This document shows positions 8,411 to 16,955 of a stretch of 64,000 nt of DNA, piece after piece (the stretch's first letter is position 1; each line of letters opens with the position of its first letter). Origin of the DNA: Palsa-89 sp963824345 (GTDB lineage: Bacteria > Acidobacteriota > Terriglobia > Bryobacterales > Bryobacteraceae). The translations under genes were made by a program, and so were the position numbers. The stretch is taken from NCBI GenBank assembly GCA_963824345.1, contig CAWGOZ010000012.1, forward strand, positions 1-64,000, read 5' to 3'. A model generated the notes under the pieces. That model was given only the letters and a program-made list of their open reading frames with translations. It ran no database searches and had not been told where the DNA came from.

Positions 8411-9359
8411 TCCAGAATGGCTCACTCAGATACTTGTAGGCGCCGTCGCACAGCACGGTGACGATCACGCCGCGCTGGCCCGCATCCGCCAGCCTGGCCG
8501 CCACTTTCGATGCGGCCACCAGGTTCGCGCCGGACGAGATTCCAACCAGCAGCGCCTCTTCGCGCGCCAACCTGCGGCACATGGCGTAGGCGTCCTCTGT
8601 TTCGATCCAGATGTTTTCGTCCGCCAGCGCCGGATCGTAGATGCCGGGGACGATGGCGGTTGGCATGTGCTTCAATCCTTCGAGTCCATGGAAGCCGGAC
8701 GACGGCTGCGCCGAAATGCATTTCACGCCGGGAACCTCTTCGCGCAGCCGGCGCGTGGTGCCCATGAACGTCCCGCTAGTTCCCATGCTGGCGACGAAGT
8801 GCGTGATGCGGCCATCAGTCTGCGCCAGGATCTCCGGCGCCGTTCCATTGTAGTGCGCTTTCCAATTGGCTGGATTGTTGTACTGATCGGGATAGAAATA
8901 GCGCTCGGGATCGGCCTCATAGATCTCGCGGCACAAACGAATCGCGCCATCCGATCCTTCGCCCGGATCGCTGAACACCATCTCCGCGCCGTAGGCCTGC
9001 AGCACGTGCTTGCGTTCCATGGAGGCGTTCTTGGGCAGACACAGCTTCACTTGGTAGCCCAGGAAAGCCCCGATCATGGCGTAAGCGATGCCGGTGTTTC
9101 CGCTGGTGGCATCCAGAACGACCTTTTCGTGCGTCAGCTTGCCGGTTCGTTGGCCGTCCAGAATCATGTTGAGCCCAGCGCGGTCCTTCACCGATCCCCC
9201 CGGATTGAAGAACTCTGCTTTGCCGAAGATCTCAACGCCTGGGAACTGGCTGGCGATCCGCTCCAGACGAATGAGCGGCGTGTTTCCAATCAGTTGCAGT
9301 AAGTTGGTGGCGACCAAGCGCGAGACGGGCGGACTAGTAGCTGTGACCGAGATTGGCAT
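8403..9359 (-). CDS. cysM: PLP-dependent cysteine synthase (CysM type)
   Basis: A 318-residue fold-type II PLP enzyme. It has LLQLIGNTPLIRL, the Schiff-base Lys in NPGGSVKDRA, the substrate loop TSGNTGIAYAMIG, the phosphate loop GTSGTFMG and SSGANLVAA near the C-terminus. Its genomic link to a CysO-like carrier and a Mec-like peptidase matches the M. tuberculosis cysM-cysO-mec arrangement, in which O-phosphoserine is combined with a protein thiocarboxylate rather than free sulfide. I cannot verify the donor preference from residues alone: the position where the mycobacterial enzyme carries the O-phosphoserine-selecting Arg appears to be different here (QPSSG). It is first in the operon, with a promoter at 9376-9403. 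Ordinary CysK/CysM activity with sulfide remains possible. Confidence 0.88.
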   Translation of the reverse strand: MPISVTATSPPVSRLVATNLLQLIGNTPLIRLERIASQFPGVEIFGKAEFFNPGGSVKDRAGLNMILDGQRTGKLTHEKVVLDATSGNTGIAYAMIGAFLGYQVKLCLPKNASMERKHVLQAYGAEMVFSDPGEGSDGAIRLCREIYEADPERYFYPDQYNNPANWKAHYNGTAPEILAQTDGRITHFVASMGTSGTFMGTTRRLREEVPGVKCISAQPSSGFHGLEGLKHMPTAIVPGIYDPALADENIWIETEDAYAMCRRLAREEALLVGISSGANLVAASKVAARLADAGQRGVIVTVLCDGAYKYLSEPFWNA

Positions 9360-9375
9360 CTAGCTGATCTTGTTG

Positions 9376-9403
9376 ATTTTATCACCTAATTGTCAGTAGA
9401 CAA
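9376..9403 (-). promoter_or_regulatory. sigma70-type promoter of the cysM operon
   Basis: On the minus strand TTGTCT (9403-9398) and TAAAAT (9381-9376) are separated by 16 bases. Transcription should start near 9369, leaving a leader of only about 10 bases before the ATG at 9359, with no Shine-Dalgarno sequence in it. Confidence 0.4.
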
Positions 9404-9441
9404 AGGGGCGAAGAACAGCTTTTAGATGTCCGCGGCCTGCT

Positions 9442-9470
9442 TTGGTTGCGCCGATTCGTTGCGTTATCAT
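9442..9470 (+). promoter_or_regulatory. sigma70-type promoter giving a leaderless dienelactone-hydrolase mRNA
   Basis: TTGGTT (9442-9447) and TATCAT (9465-9470) are spaced by 17 bases. The -10 box ends six bases before the GTG at 9477, so the first transcribed base should coincide with or lie next to the start codon. Confidence 0.4.
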
Positions 9471-9476
9471 TCTTCC

Positions 9477-10199
9477 GTGAATCCTAAAACCGAATACGTC
9501 AATCTCGCGGCTAGCGATGGAACGTCGCTGCGCGCCTATGTCGCTCACCCGGAAGGCAAGCCCAAGGCTGGACTACTGGTGTTTCAGGAAGCGTTCGGGG
9601 TGAACGCGCACATTCGCGACGTTACGGAAAGATTCGCGCGCGAGGGCTATCTTTCGATTTCGCCCGAGTTGTTCCATCGCAGCGCCCCTGGCTTCGAGGC
9701 GGGCTACACCAATTTCGCCGAAGTTGTGCCGCACATGCAGGCTCTGACCGACGCAGGTCTGGCGGCCGATATCCAAGCCGCCTATCAGTGGCTCAAGAAC
9801 GGCGAGGCGAAGGATTTGCCGGTGGGTTCCACTGGATACTGCATGGGCGGCCGAACCTCAATTCACGCGGCGCTCACCGTTCCGCTGCAGGGCTCAGTCT
9901 CCTATTACGGGGGCGGCATAGCGCCCGGAGGAATGTTCCCGAGTCTGACCGACCGCCTGAAGGACCTGAAGGCTCCAACGCTCTTTTTCTGGGGCGGTCT
10001 GGACGCTCACATCGGGCTGGACGCCGTCGCGGCCGTCACCAAGGCGCTGGATGAAGCCAAAAAGGACTACGTGAACGTAGTGTTTTCCAAGGCCGACCAC
10101 GGCTTCTTCTGCGATGCGCGCGCCAGCTACAACGCCGTGGCCGCCAAGCAAGCCTGGGCGCTGACGCTGGAGTTCTTCAACCAGCATCTGGCGCACTAA
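9477..10199 (+). CDS. dienelactone hydrolase family protein
   Basis: An alpha/beta hydrolase of about 240 residues with the dienelactone-hydrolase triad: Cys in STGYCMGGR (nucleophile elbow G-x-C-x-G-G), Asp in GGLDAHIG and His in KADHGFF. The family opens dienelactones in chlorocatechol breakdown, but many members act on other esters or lactones, so the substrate is unknown. The frame is open upstream to 9426; I chose the GTG at 9477 because a promoter lies immediately before it and because homologous chains begin near the EYVNL strand. The Cys-rich stretch that an earlier start would add looks like untranslated DNA. It converges on the STAS gene; the 93-base gap holds a GGGAGCGG fragment like the REP-type elements elsewhere in the window. 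Confidence 0.87.
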   Translation: MNPKTEYVNLAASDGTSLRAYVAHPEGKPKAGLLVFQEAFGVNAHIRDVTERFAREGYLSISPELFHRSAPGFEAGYTNFAEVVPHMQALTDAGLAADIQAAYQWLKNGEAKDLPVGSTGYCMGGRTSIHAALTVPLQGSVSYYGGGIAPGGMFPSLTDRLKDLKAPTLFFWGGLDAHIGLDAVAAVTKALDEAKKDYVNVVFSKADHGFFCDARASYNAVAAKQAWALTLEFFNQHLAH

Positions 10200-10292
10200 T
10201 ACAGCGTCCCGAAAGTTGCCGCTACGCCGCTTGGGCGTCGTTACTGAGCGGCGGCCGGCTACCCTGGTAAGGGCCAAGGGAGCGGTGTTGAA

Positions 10293-10637
10293 TCACGCGA
10301 AGCTGCGAACTGCCGCCGCCTCGTCCTCGAAAACCTCGAAGACCGTGTACAATTTCGTGATCTGCAGCAAATCCTTCACTCGTTTGGTCAAGCTCAACAG
10401 CTTAAGCTGCCCTCCGTGGTTGGTTACAGTGGTGAAGCTGGACACCATTTCGCCGATTCCCGAACTGTCGATGTAGGAAACATCGGCCAGGTTGACCAGA
10501 ATCTTCTTGTTGCCCTTGGCAGCCAGGTCGCGAATCATGTCCCGAAAAACACTCGCGCCCTCTCCCAGAGTAATTCGGCCCGCCGCATCCACTACGGTCA
10601 CGTCGCCGACTTGCCGGCTCGACATTTTGACACTCAC
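10293..10637 (-). CDS. STAS-domain anti-anti-sigma factor (SpoIIAA/RsbV-like)
   Basis: A 114-residue single STAS domain. The core motif YIDSSGIGEMV holds the Ser (58 or 59) that partner kinases phosphorylate in this family. The unphosphorylated form binds an RsbW-type kinase and frees its target. The start is a GTG at 10637, nine bases after a strong AGGAGG; the ATG at 10625 would be 21 bases away and is less likely. The RsbW-like ATPase gene lies 34 bases upstream on the same strand, so the two form a partner-switching pair. No sigma factor or PP2C phosphatase lies nearby, so the regulated target is elsewhere or is not a sigma factor. Confidence 0.88.
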   Translation of the reverse strand: MSVKMSSRQVGDVTVVDAAGRITLGEGASVFRDMIRDLAAKGNKKILVNLADVSYIDSSGIGEMVSSFTTVTNHGGQLKLLSLTKRVKDLLQITKLYTVFEVFEDEAAAVRSFA

Positions 10638-10671
10638 TTATTTAGACCTCCTAGCGTATCTTTTGGAGCTG

Positions 10672-11091
10672 TTAGCTGGCCTTCGCCAGGTACTTCACCA
10701 TCCGTACTTCGGTCCCTCTCGGCTGCCCAGGCAGCACCTGGAATTCGTCCACGAATGCCCGAATCAAGAGCAGCCCGCGTCCTGACTGGCGCAGCAAATT
10801 GCCCTCGGCCAGCGGGTCGGGCACGCTGTCCACATCGAAGCCGTCACCCTCGTCCGCAATCACGATCGTCAGCCGGTCCTCCGCCTTTACCACCGACAAA
10901 TGGACCTTTTTGCGCGAGTTATAGCGGTTTCCATGGACCACCGCATTTACCATGCTCTCCCGAACCGCCATCCCGAGCTGATGTAAATCGTCTTCATGGA
11001 AGCCAATCTCGCGCGCAGCCTTTAAGACCGCCGTTTCCGCCACCTCTACACTATCCAGAGTTGAATCGAGCAGCAATTTGCGTTCTGCCAT
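10672..11091 (-). CDS. RsbW/SpoIIAB-like anti-sigma serine kinase (GHKL ATPase)
   Basis: A 139-residue HATPase_c domain without other modules. The N box is MAVRESMVNAVVHGN, G1 is ADEGDGFD and the glycine loop is SGRGLLLIRAF. Proteins of this type bind a sigma factor or other partner and phosphorylate their STAS antagonist. It is upstream of the STAS gene in the same transcription unit with a 34-base gap that holds the STAS ribosome site. The ATG at 11091 is the first in frame and gives a standard-length protein. The region before it (11092-11211) shows no clear promoter boxes. The target cannot be inferred from neighbours. Confidence 0.87.
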   Translation of the reverse strand: MAERKLLLDSTLDSVEVAETAVLKAAREIGFHEDDLHQLGMAVRESMVNAVVHGNRYNSRKKVHLSVVKAEDRLTIVIADEGDGFDVDSVPDPLAEGNLLRQSGRGLLLIRAFVDEFQVLPGQPRGTEVRMVKYLAKAS

Positions 11092-11211
11092 AGTTTCAGA
11101 GCGGAGGCCGTCTTTCTAGGCAAAGCCGCGGCCAAGATGAATGTTCACAGTAGAATACTTAACGGCCACATGTCAAGAAGACGTTGCCCGCGCCACCTTG
11201 GTCACCGGAAG

Positions 11212-11529
11212 CTAAGGGGCCGGCGGCCTCTCGGGAGTCCACCGCAGGCCCGAGGTGAATTCAGCGCCCACGGCATACTTGGACGCAGCGGTACGGAGAC
11301 AATACCGGACCGAGGCGTTCCCCAGCAGTCCCAGCTTGGTAGCCCGGACGGCAACGTAGCTGTGCGCCGGCAGCGCCTCCGGCATCTGCAGCCGGATGCC
11401 GGATTCGGAAATATCGGTGGCTCGAGCAATGGCGAATTTGTTGTCGCCGCGAGCATCCCGCCAGGTCACTGTGATCTTGTGCTCACACGCCTGCCGGTCC
11501 TGACGGCGCAGATCGTGCCGGCTTCCCAT
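11212..11529 (-). CDS. PilZ-domain protein (candidate c-di-GMP receptor)
   Basis: A 105-residue protein consisting of little more than one PilZ domain. Both ligand motifs are present: RRQDR near residue 8 (RxxxR) and DISESG at about residue 39 (D-x-S-x-x-G), the residues that contact cyclic di-GMP in the family. The C-terminus is a short Pro-rich tail. Single-domain PilZ proteins modulate motility, secretion or polysaccharide synthesis by protein contact, but no effector gene lies next to it. It sits alone between the RsbW-like gene and sppA on the same strand, with about 90-120 bases on either side, so it probably has its own promoter. Confidence 0.82.
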   Translation of the reverse strand: MGSRHDLRRQDRQACEHKITVTWRDARGDNKFAIARATDISESGIRLQMPEALPAHSYVAVRATKLGLLGNASVRYCLRTAASKYAVGAEFTSGLRWTPERPPAP

Positions 11530-11617
11530 AATCGATTCCCACTACAACCTTAGTCCAAATGTCAGGTAATCGCCATAGAACGTTGGTTCCAGACGGACCC
11601 CTGATCGTACTAAGGCC

Positions 11618-13381
11618 CTAATGCACGTTGAGCGAGTAGGGCATTACCTTGAGGAAGCCTTGCTGTGAGAGGACCTGCCAAGGCAATTTGCCCAGTATTT
11701 TGCCGGCTGGGCTCCCGGCATCGCGCAGCATGGCAGCGCGCGTCGCAAGATCGGTTAAGGCGTCCGTTCGGCTGCGGAAGAGCAAATCGAAGATGCTTCG
11801 CTGGCCCGGGTAGGGGACCAGCGTCACGCGCTCGGACGGCGTTAGGTGCGCCTGTTGTTTCAGTACTTCGATGGCGCGATCCAGCCCGCCCAGCTGATCC
11901 ACCAGCCCGTTCCGTCTGGCTTGCGCTCCCAGCCAGACGCGCCCCTGAGCCAGCGGCTCAATCTGGTCGAAGGGCTTCTTACGGCCGTCCGCCACCCGGC
12001 TGACGAAAGCCCGGTAAAATGCATCGATTTGATCCGTTAGCTTCTGCCGCTCCGCTTCGCTCAGCGGGACGGACGCCGAATCGATATCGGCATAGCGGCC
12101 GCGGGTCAGCAGTTGTTCGTGCATGCCGATCTTGTCAAAAAGACCATGCAGGTTGAAGCGCGCGAAAATCACGCCGATGGACCCGGTGAGCGTGTTCGGA
12201 TAAGCCACGATCGGATCGCCGGTCACCGCCACGTAGTATCCGCCCGACGCGGCTTCATCGCTCATCGAGATCACCAGCGGCTTTTTCTTCGAGAGGTTCT
12301 TGGCCTCGTGCAGCATCTCGTCGGAGGCCACCGCATCGCCGCCCGGCGAATCGATGCGTAGAATCACGCCCTGGATGGACGAATCGTTTTCCACTTCTTT
12401 CAGCAGCTTGATGAACCCGGTTGCGGTGAAACTTTCGTCGTCCGCGGTCTCGTTGCCCGATCCCTCGGTGATCATTCCGTCTCCCACCACCAGCGCGATC
12501 CTGCGGCCGGCCCCCGCCGATCCGAGCGCGGCCTTCAGGTAGGACTTGCTGGAAACTTTCTTCAGCTCGGTCTGCTTCAGGCGAGTCTCGAGCTCCGCCA
12601 CTGCCTGGTCTTCGTAGCCCAGCGCATCGATCAGGCCCTCGGCGGCCGCGTCGCGCGCGAGAAACGGACCGTTGTCCAGTAGCGCGCGCACCGCATCCGG
12701 CTGCTTCTTACGGCCTTCGGCCACGGTCCCGATCAGGTCGCCGTAGTACTGGTCCAGAATGTCGTTCAAAACTTCCCGCGTTTCCGCCGACATGGAGGTT
12801 TGCGTGAGAATGTCGCCGGCGTCCTTGTATTTGCCCGCATGAATCACGTCCGCCTTGACACCGATCTTATCGAGAGTGTCCTTGAAGTACACCGACTCGG
12901 CGGCCAATCCCTTCAGATCCAGCGAATCTTCCGGGGAAACGAAGATCTTGTCCGTGGCGGCGGCCAGATAATACTCGCGCGCGCTGGGAGCGTGCAAATA
13001 GGTGATGATGGGCTTGCCGGATTTTTTGAATTGAACGATGTCCTCGTGGATCTCTTCCAGCTTGCCCCAGCCGATCGAAAGGCCGTGCGGTTCAAACAAA
13101 ATCGCCCGAATGCGGGAATCGGCCGCGGCCTTACGGAATGTGCTCCACACTTGCTCCACCGAAAGCGGAGCCTGGTTTTGAAGTATCGGAATCGGGATCT
13201 CCGCCGGTAAGCGCTCCGGCACGGCCCCTTCCAGATCCAGCACCAGCGTGGATCCCTCCGCGACGCTGACCGGCCGGCTGGCGTAGGAACCCGCGAAACG
13301 GGCCACCGCGAAAACCAGGACCAGCACAATCAACCCGCAAGCCAGAATACCGATCAGCAAACCAATCAGGAAGTTTCTCAT
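11618..13381 (-). CDS. sppA: signal peptide peptidase SppA, 67-kDa type
   Basis: A 587-residue membrane-anchored serine protease with tandem SppA domains. Residues 5-28 form one transmembrane segment. Lys184 in HAGKYKDAGD (N-terminal domain) and Ser379 in SDEAASGGYY (C-terminal domain) correspond to the Ser-Lys dyad split across the two halves in the E. coli enzyme. IDSPGGDA at about 344 is the usual oxyanion region. SppA degrades signal peptides left in the membrane after secretion, which fits a genome with many exported proteins. A TAAAAT box on the minus strand at 13421-13426 is a candidate -10. It is divergent from the histidine kinase. Confidence 0.92.
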   Translation of the reverse strand: MRNFLIGLLIGILACGLIVLVLVFAVARFAGSYASRPVSVAEGSTLVLDLEGAVPERLPAEIPIPILQNQAPLSVEQVWSTFRKAAADSRIRAILFEPHGLSIGWGKLEEIHEDIVQFKKSGKPIITYLHAPSAREYYLAAATDKIFVSPEDSLDLKGLAAESVYFKDTLDKIGVKADVIHAGKYKDAGDILTQTSMSAETREVLNDILDQYYGDLIGTVAEGRKKQPDAVRALLDNGPFLARDAAAEGLIDALGYEDQAVAELETRLKQTELKKVSSKSYLKAALGSAGAGRRIALVVGDGMITEGSGNETADDESFTATGFIKLLKEVENDSSIQGVILRIDSPGGDAVASDEMLHEAKNLSKKKPLVISMSDEAASGGYYVAVTGDPIVAYPNTLTGSIGVIFARFNLHGLFDKIGMHEQLLTRGRYADIDSASVPLSEAERQKLTDQIDAFYRAFVSRVADGRKKPFDQIEPLAQGRVWLGAQARRNGLVDQLGGLDRAIEVLKQQAHLTPSERVTLVPYPGQRSIFDLLFRSRTDALTDLATRAAMLRDAGSPAGKILGKLPWQVLSQQGFLKVMPYSLNVH

Positions 13382-13540
13382 AACGCGTCACTCATCGCTC
13401 ATCGAACCACGAGCACCTCAATTTTACACCGCGCGACGGCCGCTTCCGCCGGGTCAGACGGCCGCCCAGGCTCGGCCCGAGAAAGGCCCCATGAATCGCT
13501 GGAAATGGTCGATGAGTGAAGATGAGGTGGATGTTTCCAG

Positions 13541-15922
13541 GTGCGCAGCGACTTGCCCGACCATAACGGGACCTCCCCGTTTGTGAATACCGCTTTGGCC
13601 GCGCTTCACGATTCCCCGGAAACATTTCGTGGAATTTTTGAACAAGCGCCCTGCGCGATCGCCGTGGTTGGGCTGGATGGGCAAATGCTGCACGCCAATG
13701 CCGCATTTTGCCGCATACTGGGCTATTCAGAACGGGAATTGCTTACCAAAGCCTGGGTGGAATTGATCCACCCCGACGATCGAAAGCTTGCAGCCGAGAG
13801 CAGAGACCGGCTGTTGAAAGCCCCGCTGGAATGCGTGGAGTGGGAAAGACGCTACATCCACCGCAGTGGAGCCAGTTTGTGGGGGCGCGTGAGAGCCTCG
13901 CTCGTGCGGAACCCCGCCGGCAGTCCCCTCTATTTCGTGACCCATGTGGAAGACATTACGGAACGCAAGCGCCTTGAGGATCCACTGCGCGATAGCGAGG
14001 ATCGCTTCCGCATCATGGCGGACAGTTGCCCCACCATGTTGTGGGTGACCGGCGCCGACGGCGGGATCCAATTCGTCAATCGTGCCTATCGAGAGATGTG
14101 CGGCGTCACTTCCGAACAGGTAGAGGGACACAAATGGCTGTCGACCATACACCCGGACGGCGCTCCGGAGTATTTGGCGACATTCCAGCGCGCGGTGCGG
14201 GAGCACACTCCCTACCGGGCAGAAGGGCGCTTTCGGAGCGCTTCCGGCGAATGGCGCTGGGTCTTGACGCACGCGGGGCCTCGCTTCTCGCCGAGCGGCG
14301 AATTCCTGGGCCACGTCGGCCTGAGCCTGGACATTACCGAACGCAAGCAAGCCGAGCAGGCCTTACACGCCAGCGAAGAGAAATTTCGCGAGTTGGCCGA
14401 AAACATCCGCGAAGTTTTCTGGATCATGTCTCCCACCACCAACGAGACCCTCTACATCAGCCCGGCGTATGAAGAGATCTGGGGCAGAACTTGCGAGAGC
14501 CTCTATCACGATCCGATGTCCTTTACGCATGCCATGCACCCTGACGACCTGGAAGAGGCTCACCGCTCCTTTGCCCGCCAGATAAAGGGGGATTTAATCG
14601 ATTCCGAGTATCGCATCCGAACCCCGGACGGGCGGGAGAAATGGATCCGGGATCGAGCGTTTCCCATTCGCGACCACTCTGGCCGGCTCATCCGAGTGGT
14701 TGGAATTGCCGAGGAGATCACCGAGCGCAAGCACTATGAGGAGGACCTCATTCATGCGCGCGAAGGCGCCGACGCAGCCAATCAAGCCAAGAGCCGCTTT
14801 CTGGCCAATATGAGCCACGAAATCCGCACTCCTATGAACGGCTTCCTGGGGATGGTTCAACTGCTCCTGGAAACAGATCTTACTGCCGAGCAACAGCGCT
14901 ATGCCGTGGTGGCTCAAAACAGCGGACGAACGCTGCTGACTCTGATCGACGACATTCTGGATCTCTCCAAGATCGAGGCGCGGAAGATCGTCTTCGAGAA
15001 TGTGAACTTCAACCTGCGCGGCACGGTCGAGAATGTGGTCGAGCTTTTGCGCGTCCAGGCCATGGCGAAAGGACTGTCCATTGTCTCGCACCTATCGCCG
15101 GAAATTCCAGCGCTGCTCGGCGGCGATGTCCACCGCCTGCGCCAGGTCCTGAACAATCTTTGCTCCAATGCGGTTAAGTTCACCGAGCGCGGAAGCGTAA
15201 CCCTCCATGCCGTACTCGAGAGCCGTTCGGAAAGCGCCGTGATCCTTCGCTTCACCATCTCCGATACCGGAATCGGCATCGGAGCTGACCAGATTGCCGA
15301 TCTATTCCGTCCATTTACTCAGGCCGACGCCTCGACCACTCGCAGGTACGGAGGTACCGGGCTCGGGCTCGCCATCTGCAAGCAGCTGGTTGAAATGATG
15401 GGGGGCGCCATCGGCGTCGAAAGTGAGGCAGGCGTGGGATCCAGCTTCTGGTTTACCGTCGCTCTTGAGCTCCCGCCAAGGTCCGCCGGCGAGCCGGCTC
15501 GTCCGCTGCCGGACGCCGCGTTTGCCGCGCCTCGCCGCACGGTTCCCCGGTCCCGCGGCGCCCGCATCCTGGTGGCGGAAGACAATCCGGTGAACCGTGA
15601 AGTGGCTATCGCCTTGCTCGGGAAGCTGGGATATCACTCCGGCGCCGTGAGCAATGGCGCCGAGGCCATTGAAGCCTTAAAGAGCGGACATTATGACCTC
15701 GTCCTGATGGACTGTGAGATGCCTGTGATGGATGGCTTCGATGCCACGCGCCGCATCCGCGAATCCATGCACACTCGCATTCCGATCATCGCGCTCACGG
15801 CCAATGCCATGCCGCTCGATCGGGATCGATGCGTGCGCGAGGGCATGACGGATTACCTGGCGAAACCCGTCGATCTGAAACAACTGGCGGACCTGCTGGA
15901 CAAGTGGCTCCCAGCCAGTTGA
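13541..15922 (+). CDS. cytoplasmic hybrid sensor histidine kinase: three PAS domains, HisKA, HATPase, receiver
   Basis: A 793-residue protein with no membrane segment. Three PAS/PAC units occupy about 25-145, 150-272 and 280-398, each closed by an ITERK-type linker. The HisKA domain has phospho-acceptor His426 in FLANMSHEIRTPMNG. HATPase motifs follow: N box around LNNLCSNAVKF, G1 DTGIGIG and G2 GGTGLGLAI. A C-terminal receiver has phospho-acceptor Asp724 in VLMDCEMPVMDG and Lys in DYLAKP. The start is GTG at 13541. It senses an internal signal through PAS folds and passes phosphate to its own receiver; a phosphotransfer protein or output regulator must be encoded elsewhere, as none is adjacent. 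It ends 15 bases from the converging sulfotransferase gene. Confidence 0.92.
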   Translation: MRSDLPDHNGTSPFVNTALAALHDSPETFRGIFEQAPCAIAVVGLDGQMLHANAAFCRILGYSERELLTKAWVELIHPDDRKLAAESRDRLLKAPLECVEWERRYIHRSGASLWGRVRASLVRNPAGSPLYFVTHVEDITERKRLEDPLRDSEDRFRIMADSCPTMLWVTGADGGIQFVNRAYREMCGVTSEQVEGHKWLSTIHPDGAPEYLATFQRAVREHTPYRAEGRFRSASGEWRWVLTHAGPRFSPSGEFLGHVGLSLDITERKQAEQALHASEEKFRELAENIREVFWIMSPTTNETLYISPAYEEIWGRTCESLYHDPMSFTHAMHPDDLEEAHRSFARQIKGDLIDSEYRIRTPDGREKWIRDRAFPIRDHSGRLIRVVGIAEEITERKHYEEDLIHAREGADAANQAKSRFLANMSHEIRTPMNGFLGMVQLLLETDLTAEQQRYAVVAQNSGRTLLTLIDDILDLSKIEARKIVFENVNFNLRGTVENVVELLRVQAMAKGLSIVSHLSPEIPALLGGDVHRLRQVLNNLCSNAVKFTERGSVTLHAVLESRSESAVILRFTISDTGIGIGADQIADLFRPFTQADASTTRRYGGTGLGLAICKQLVEMMGGAIGVESEAGVGSSFWFTVALELPPRSAGEPARPLPDAAFAAPRRTVPRSRGARILVAEDNPVNREVAIALLGKLGYHSGAVSNGAEAIEALKSGHYDLVLMDCEMPVMDGFDATRRIRESMHTRIPIIALTANAMPLDRDRCVREGMTDYLAKPVDLKQLADLLDKWLPAS

Positions 15923-15937
15923 TCCGCCGCTTCCTCC

Positions 15938-16894
15938 TCACAAATACCTGATCCGCCTCCAGCCCTTTGCCAGGGCGCGCCACTTGCCCCGCAGCGAGAA
16001 CACCAAGTATTTCATGACGAGGCCCCAACGCCCACCTCCTCGATACTGTTGCTGCGGTTTCGCTCTGCCCGCGTTGACCGCGTTTCCCCATGCCGGAATC
16101 GATCGCCCCAGAAAGCTTTCCACTGCTGCGAGGTCCTCGCGAAATAACTCCGAGAGGTATCGAAAGTCATCTTCGGATAGCGCCGGAACGCCGAACGTAT
16201 ACCCGGAATTCTTGTACACGGGTGGAAGCGCGGGGAACGAACGGATCCCCAGAAAGCTGGCGAGGCGCGCCAGCGTGGCCGCCTGATCGCCGAAAAATTC
16301 CTCCGATATTTCACAGTGAATCTGCTGGCGGGGGAAATGGTCTAACAAATACGCAAGCTGCGGGCCGTAGAAACTTCGTTCCACATAGCTGAAATGACGA
16401 TGCAATCCCTCCACCTCCGCCTCCGCTTGCACTCGGCTGCGGCCTGCGCGAATAGCTTCGCTGAAGGGCATTCGGTCCCATCCCGTGGAATATTCTTTGC
16501 GCCAATGCGAGTAGGCCCGCTCCACCGGGTTGCGCAACAGCACGATCAGCTTGATATGGGGATTATACTCGCGCAAACGCCGGATCGCCGGCCGCCAATA
16601 TAGGGTCGCTGGTGTGGCTTCTCCCCGCAGCCTGTCGTCGAGCACGGGAAAATAGGCGTCCAGCTTGTCGTAATCGGGAGCCTCCCAGTGCCGGCCTTCG
16701 TTATCGAAGAAATGAGTTTCCTTGTAATTTGCCATCTGGATCTGCGGGTGCTTCCTGAAAATGTCGTCCAGCGTGCTGGTACCCGCCTTCTGCGCGCCCG
16801 CGATAACAAAATCGAGTTTGCGGCGCCCGCCCGTCCGCGGCCGCGCCTCGCCGGATGCCACTAAGCTCTGCCCCGCATCGCGGTAGGTTAGCAC
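15938..16894 (-). CDS. PAPS-dependent sulfotransferase family protein
   Basis: A 318-residue sulfotransferase. The 5'-phosphosulfate loop is GAQKAGTSTL at about residue 33 and the 3'-phosphate motif is LLRNPVERAYSHW at about 118; KETHFFD follows the first loop as in heparan/GlcNAc sulfotransferase-like bacterial proteins. It would transfer sulfate from PAPS to a carbohydrate, lipid or peptide acceptor. The start is a GTG at 16894 that lies inside a 19-bp tandem repeat shared with the promoter region of acs. No polysaccharide gene cluster is next to it, so the acceptor is unknown. The C-terminal 30 residues are strongly basic. Confidence 0.85.
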   Translation of the reverse strand: MLTYRDAGQSLVASGEARPRTGGRRKLDFVIAGAQKAGTSTLDDIFRKHPQIQMANYKETHFFDNEGRHWEAPDYDKLDAYFPVLDDRLRGEATPATLYWRPAIRRLREYNPHIKLIVLLRNPVERAYSHWRKEYSTGWDRMPFSEAIRAGRSRVQAEAEVEGLHRHFSYVERSFYGPQLAYLLDHFPRQQIHCEISEEFFGDQAATLARLASFLGIRSFPALPPVYKNSGYTFGVPALSEDDFRYLSELFREDLAAVESFLGRSIPAWGNAVNAGRAKPQQQYRGGGRWGLVMKYLVFSLRGKWRALAKGWRRIRYL

Positions 16895-16925
16895 ACACCA
16901 CGGCAGTTAGCGCACGCCACGGCAC
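16888..16925. repeat. 19-bp tandem direct repeat between divergent sulfotransferase and acs genes
   Basis: Two adjacent 19-base units, TTAGCACACACCACGGCAG (16888-16906) and TTAGCGCACGCCACGGCAC (16907-16925), agree at 16 of 19 positions. A third, much weaker copy may begin at 16926. The array covers the start codon of the sulfotransferase gene and lies just upstream of acs, so it could be a regulator-binding site or a recent duplication. Confidence 0.6.
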
Positions 16926-16955
16926 TTAATACACAACGATATGCTATGGAGAGCC

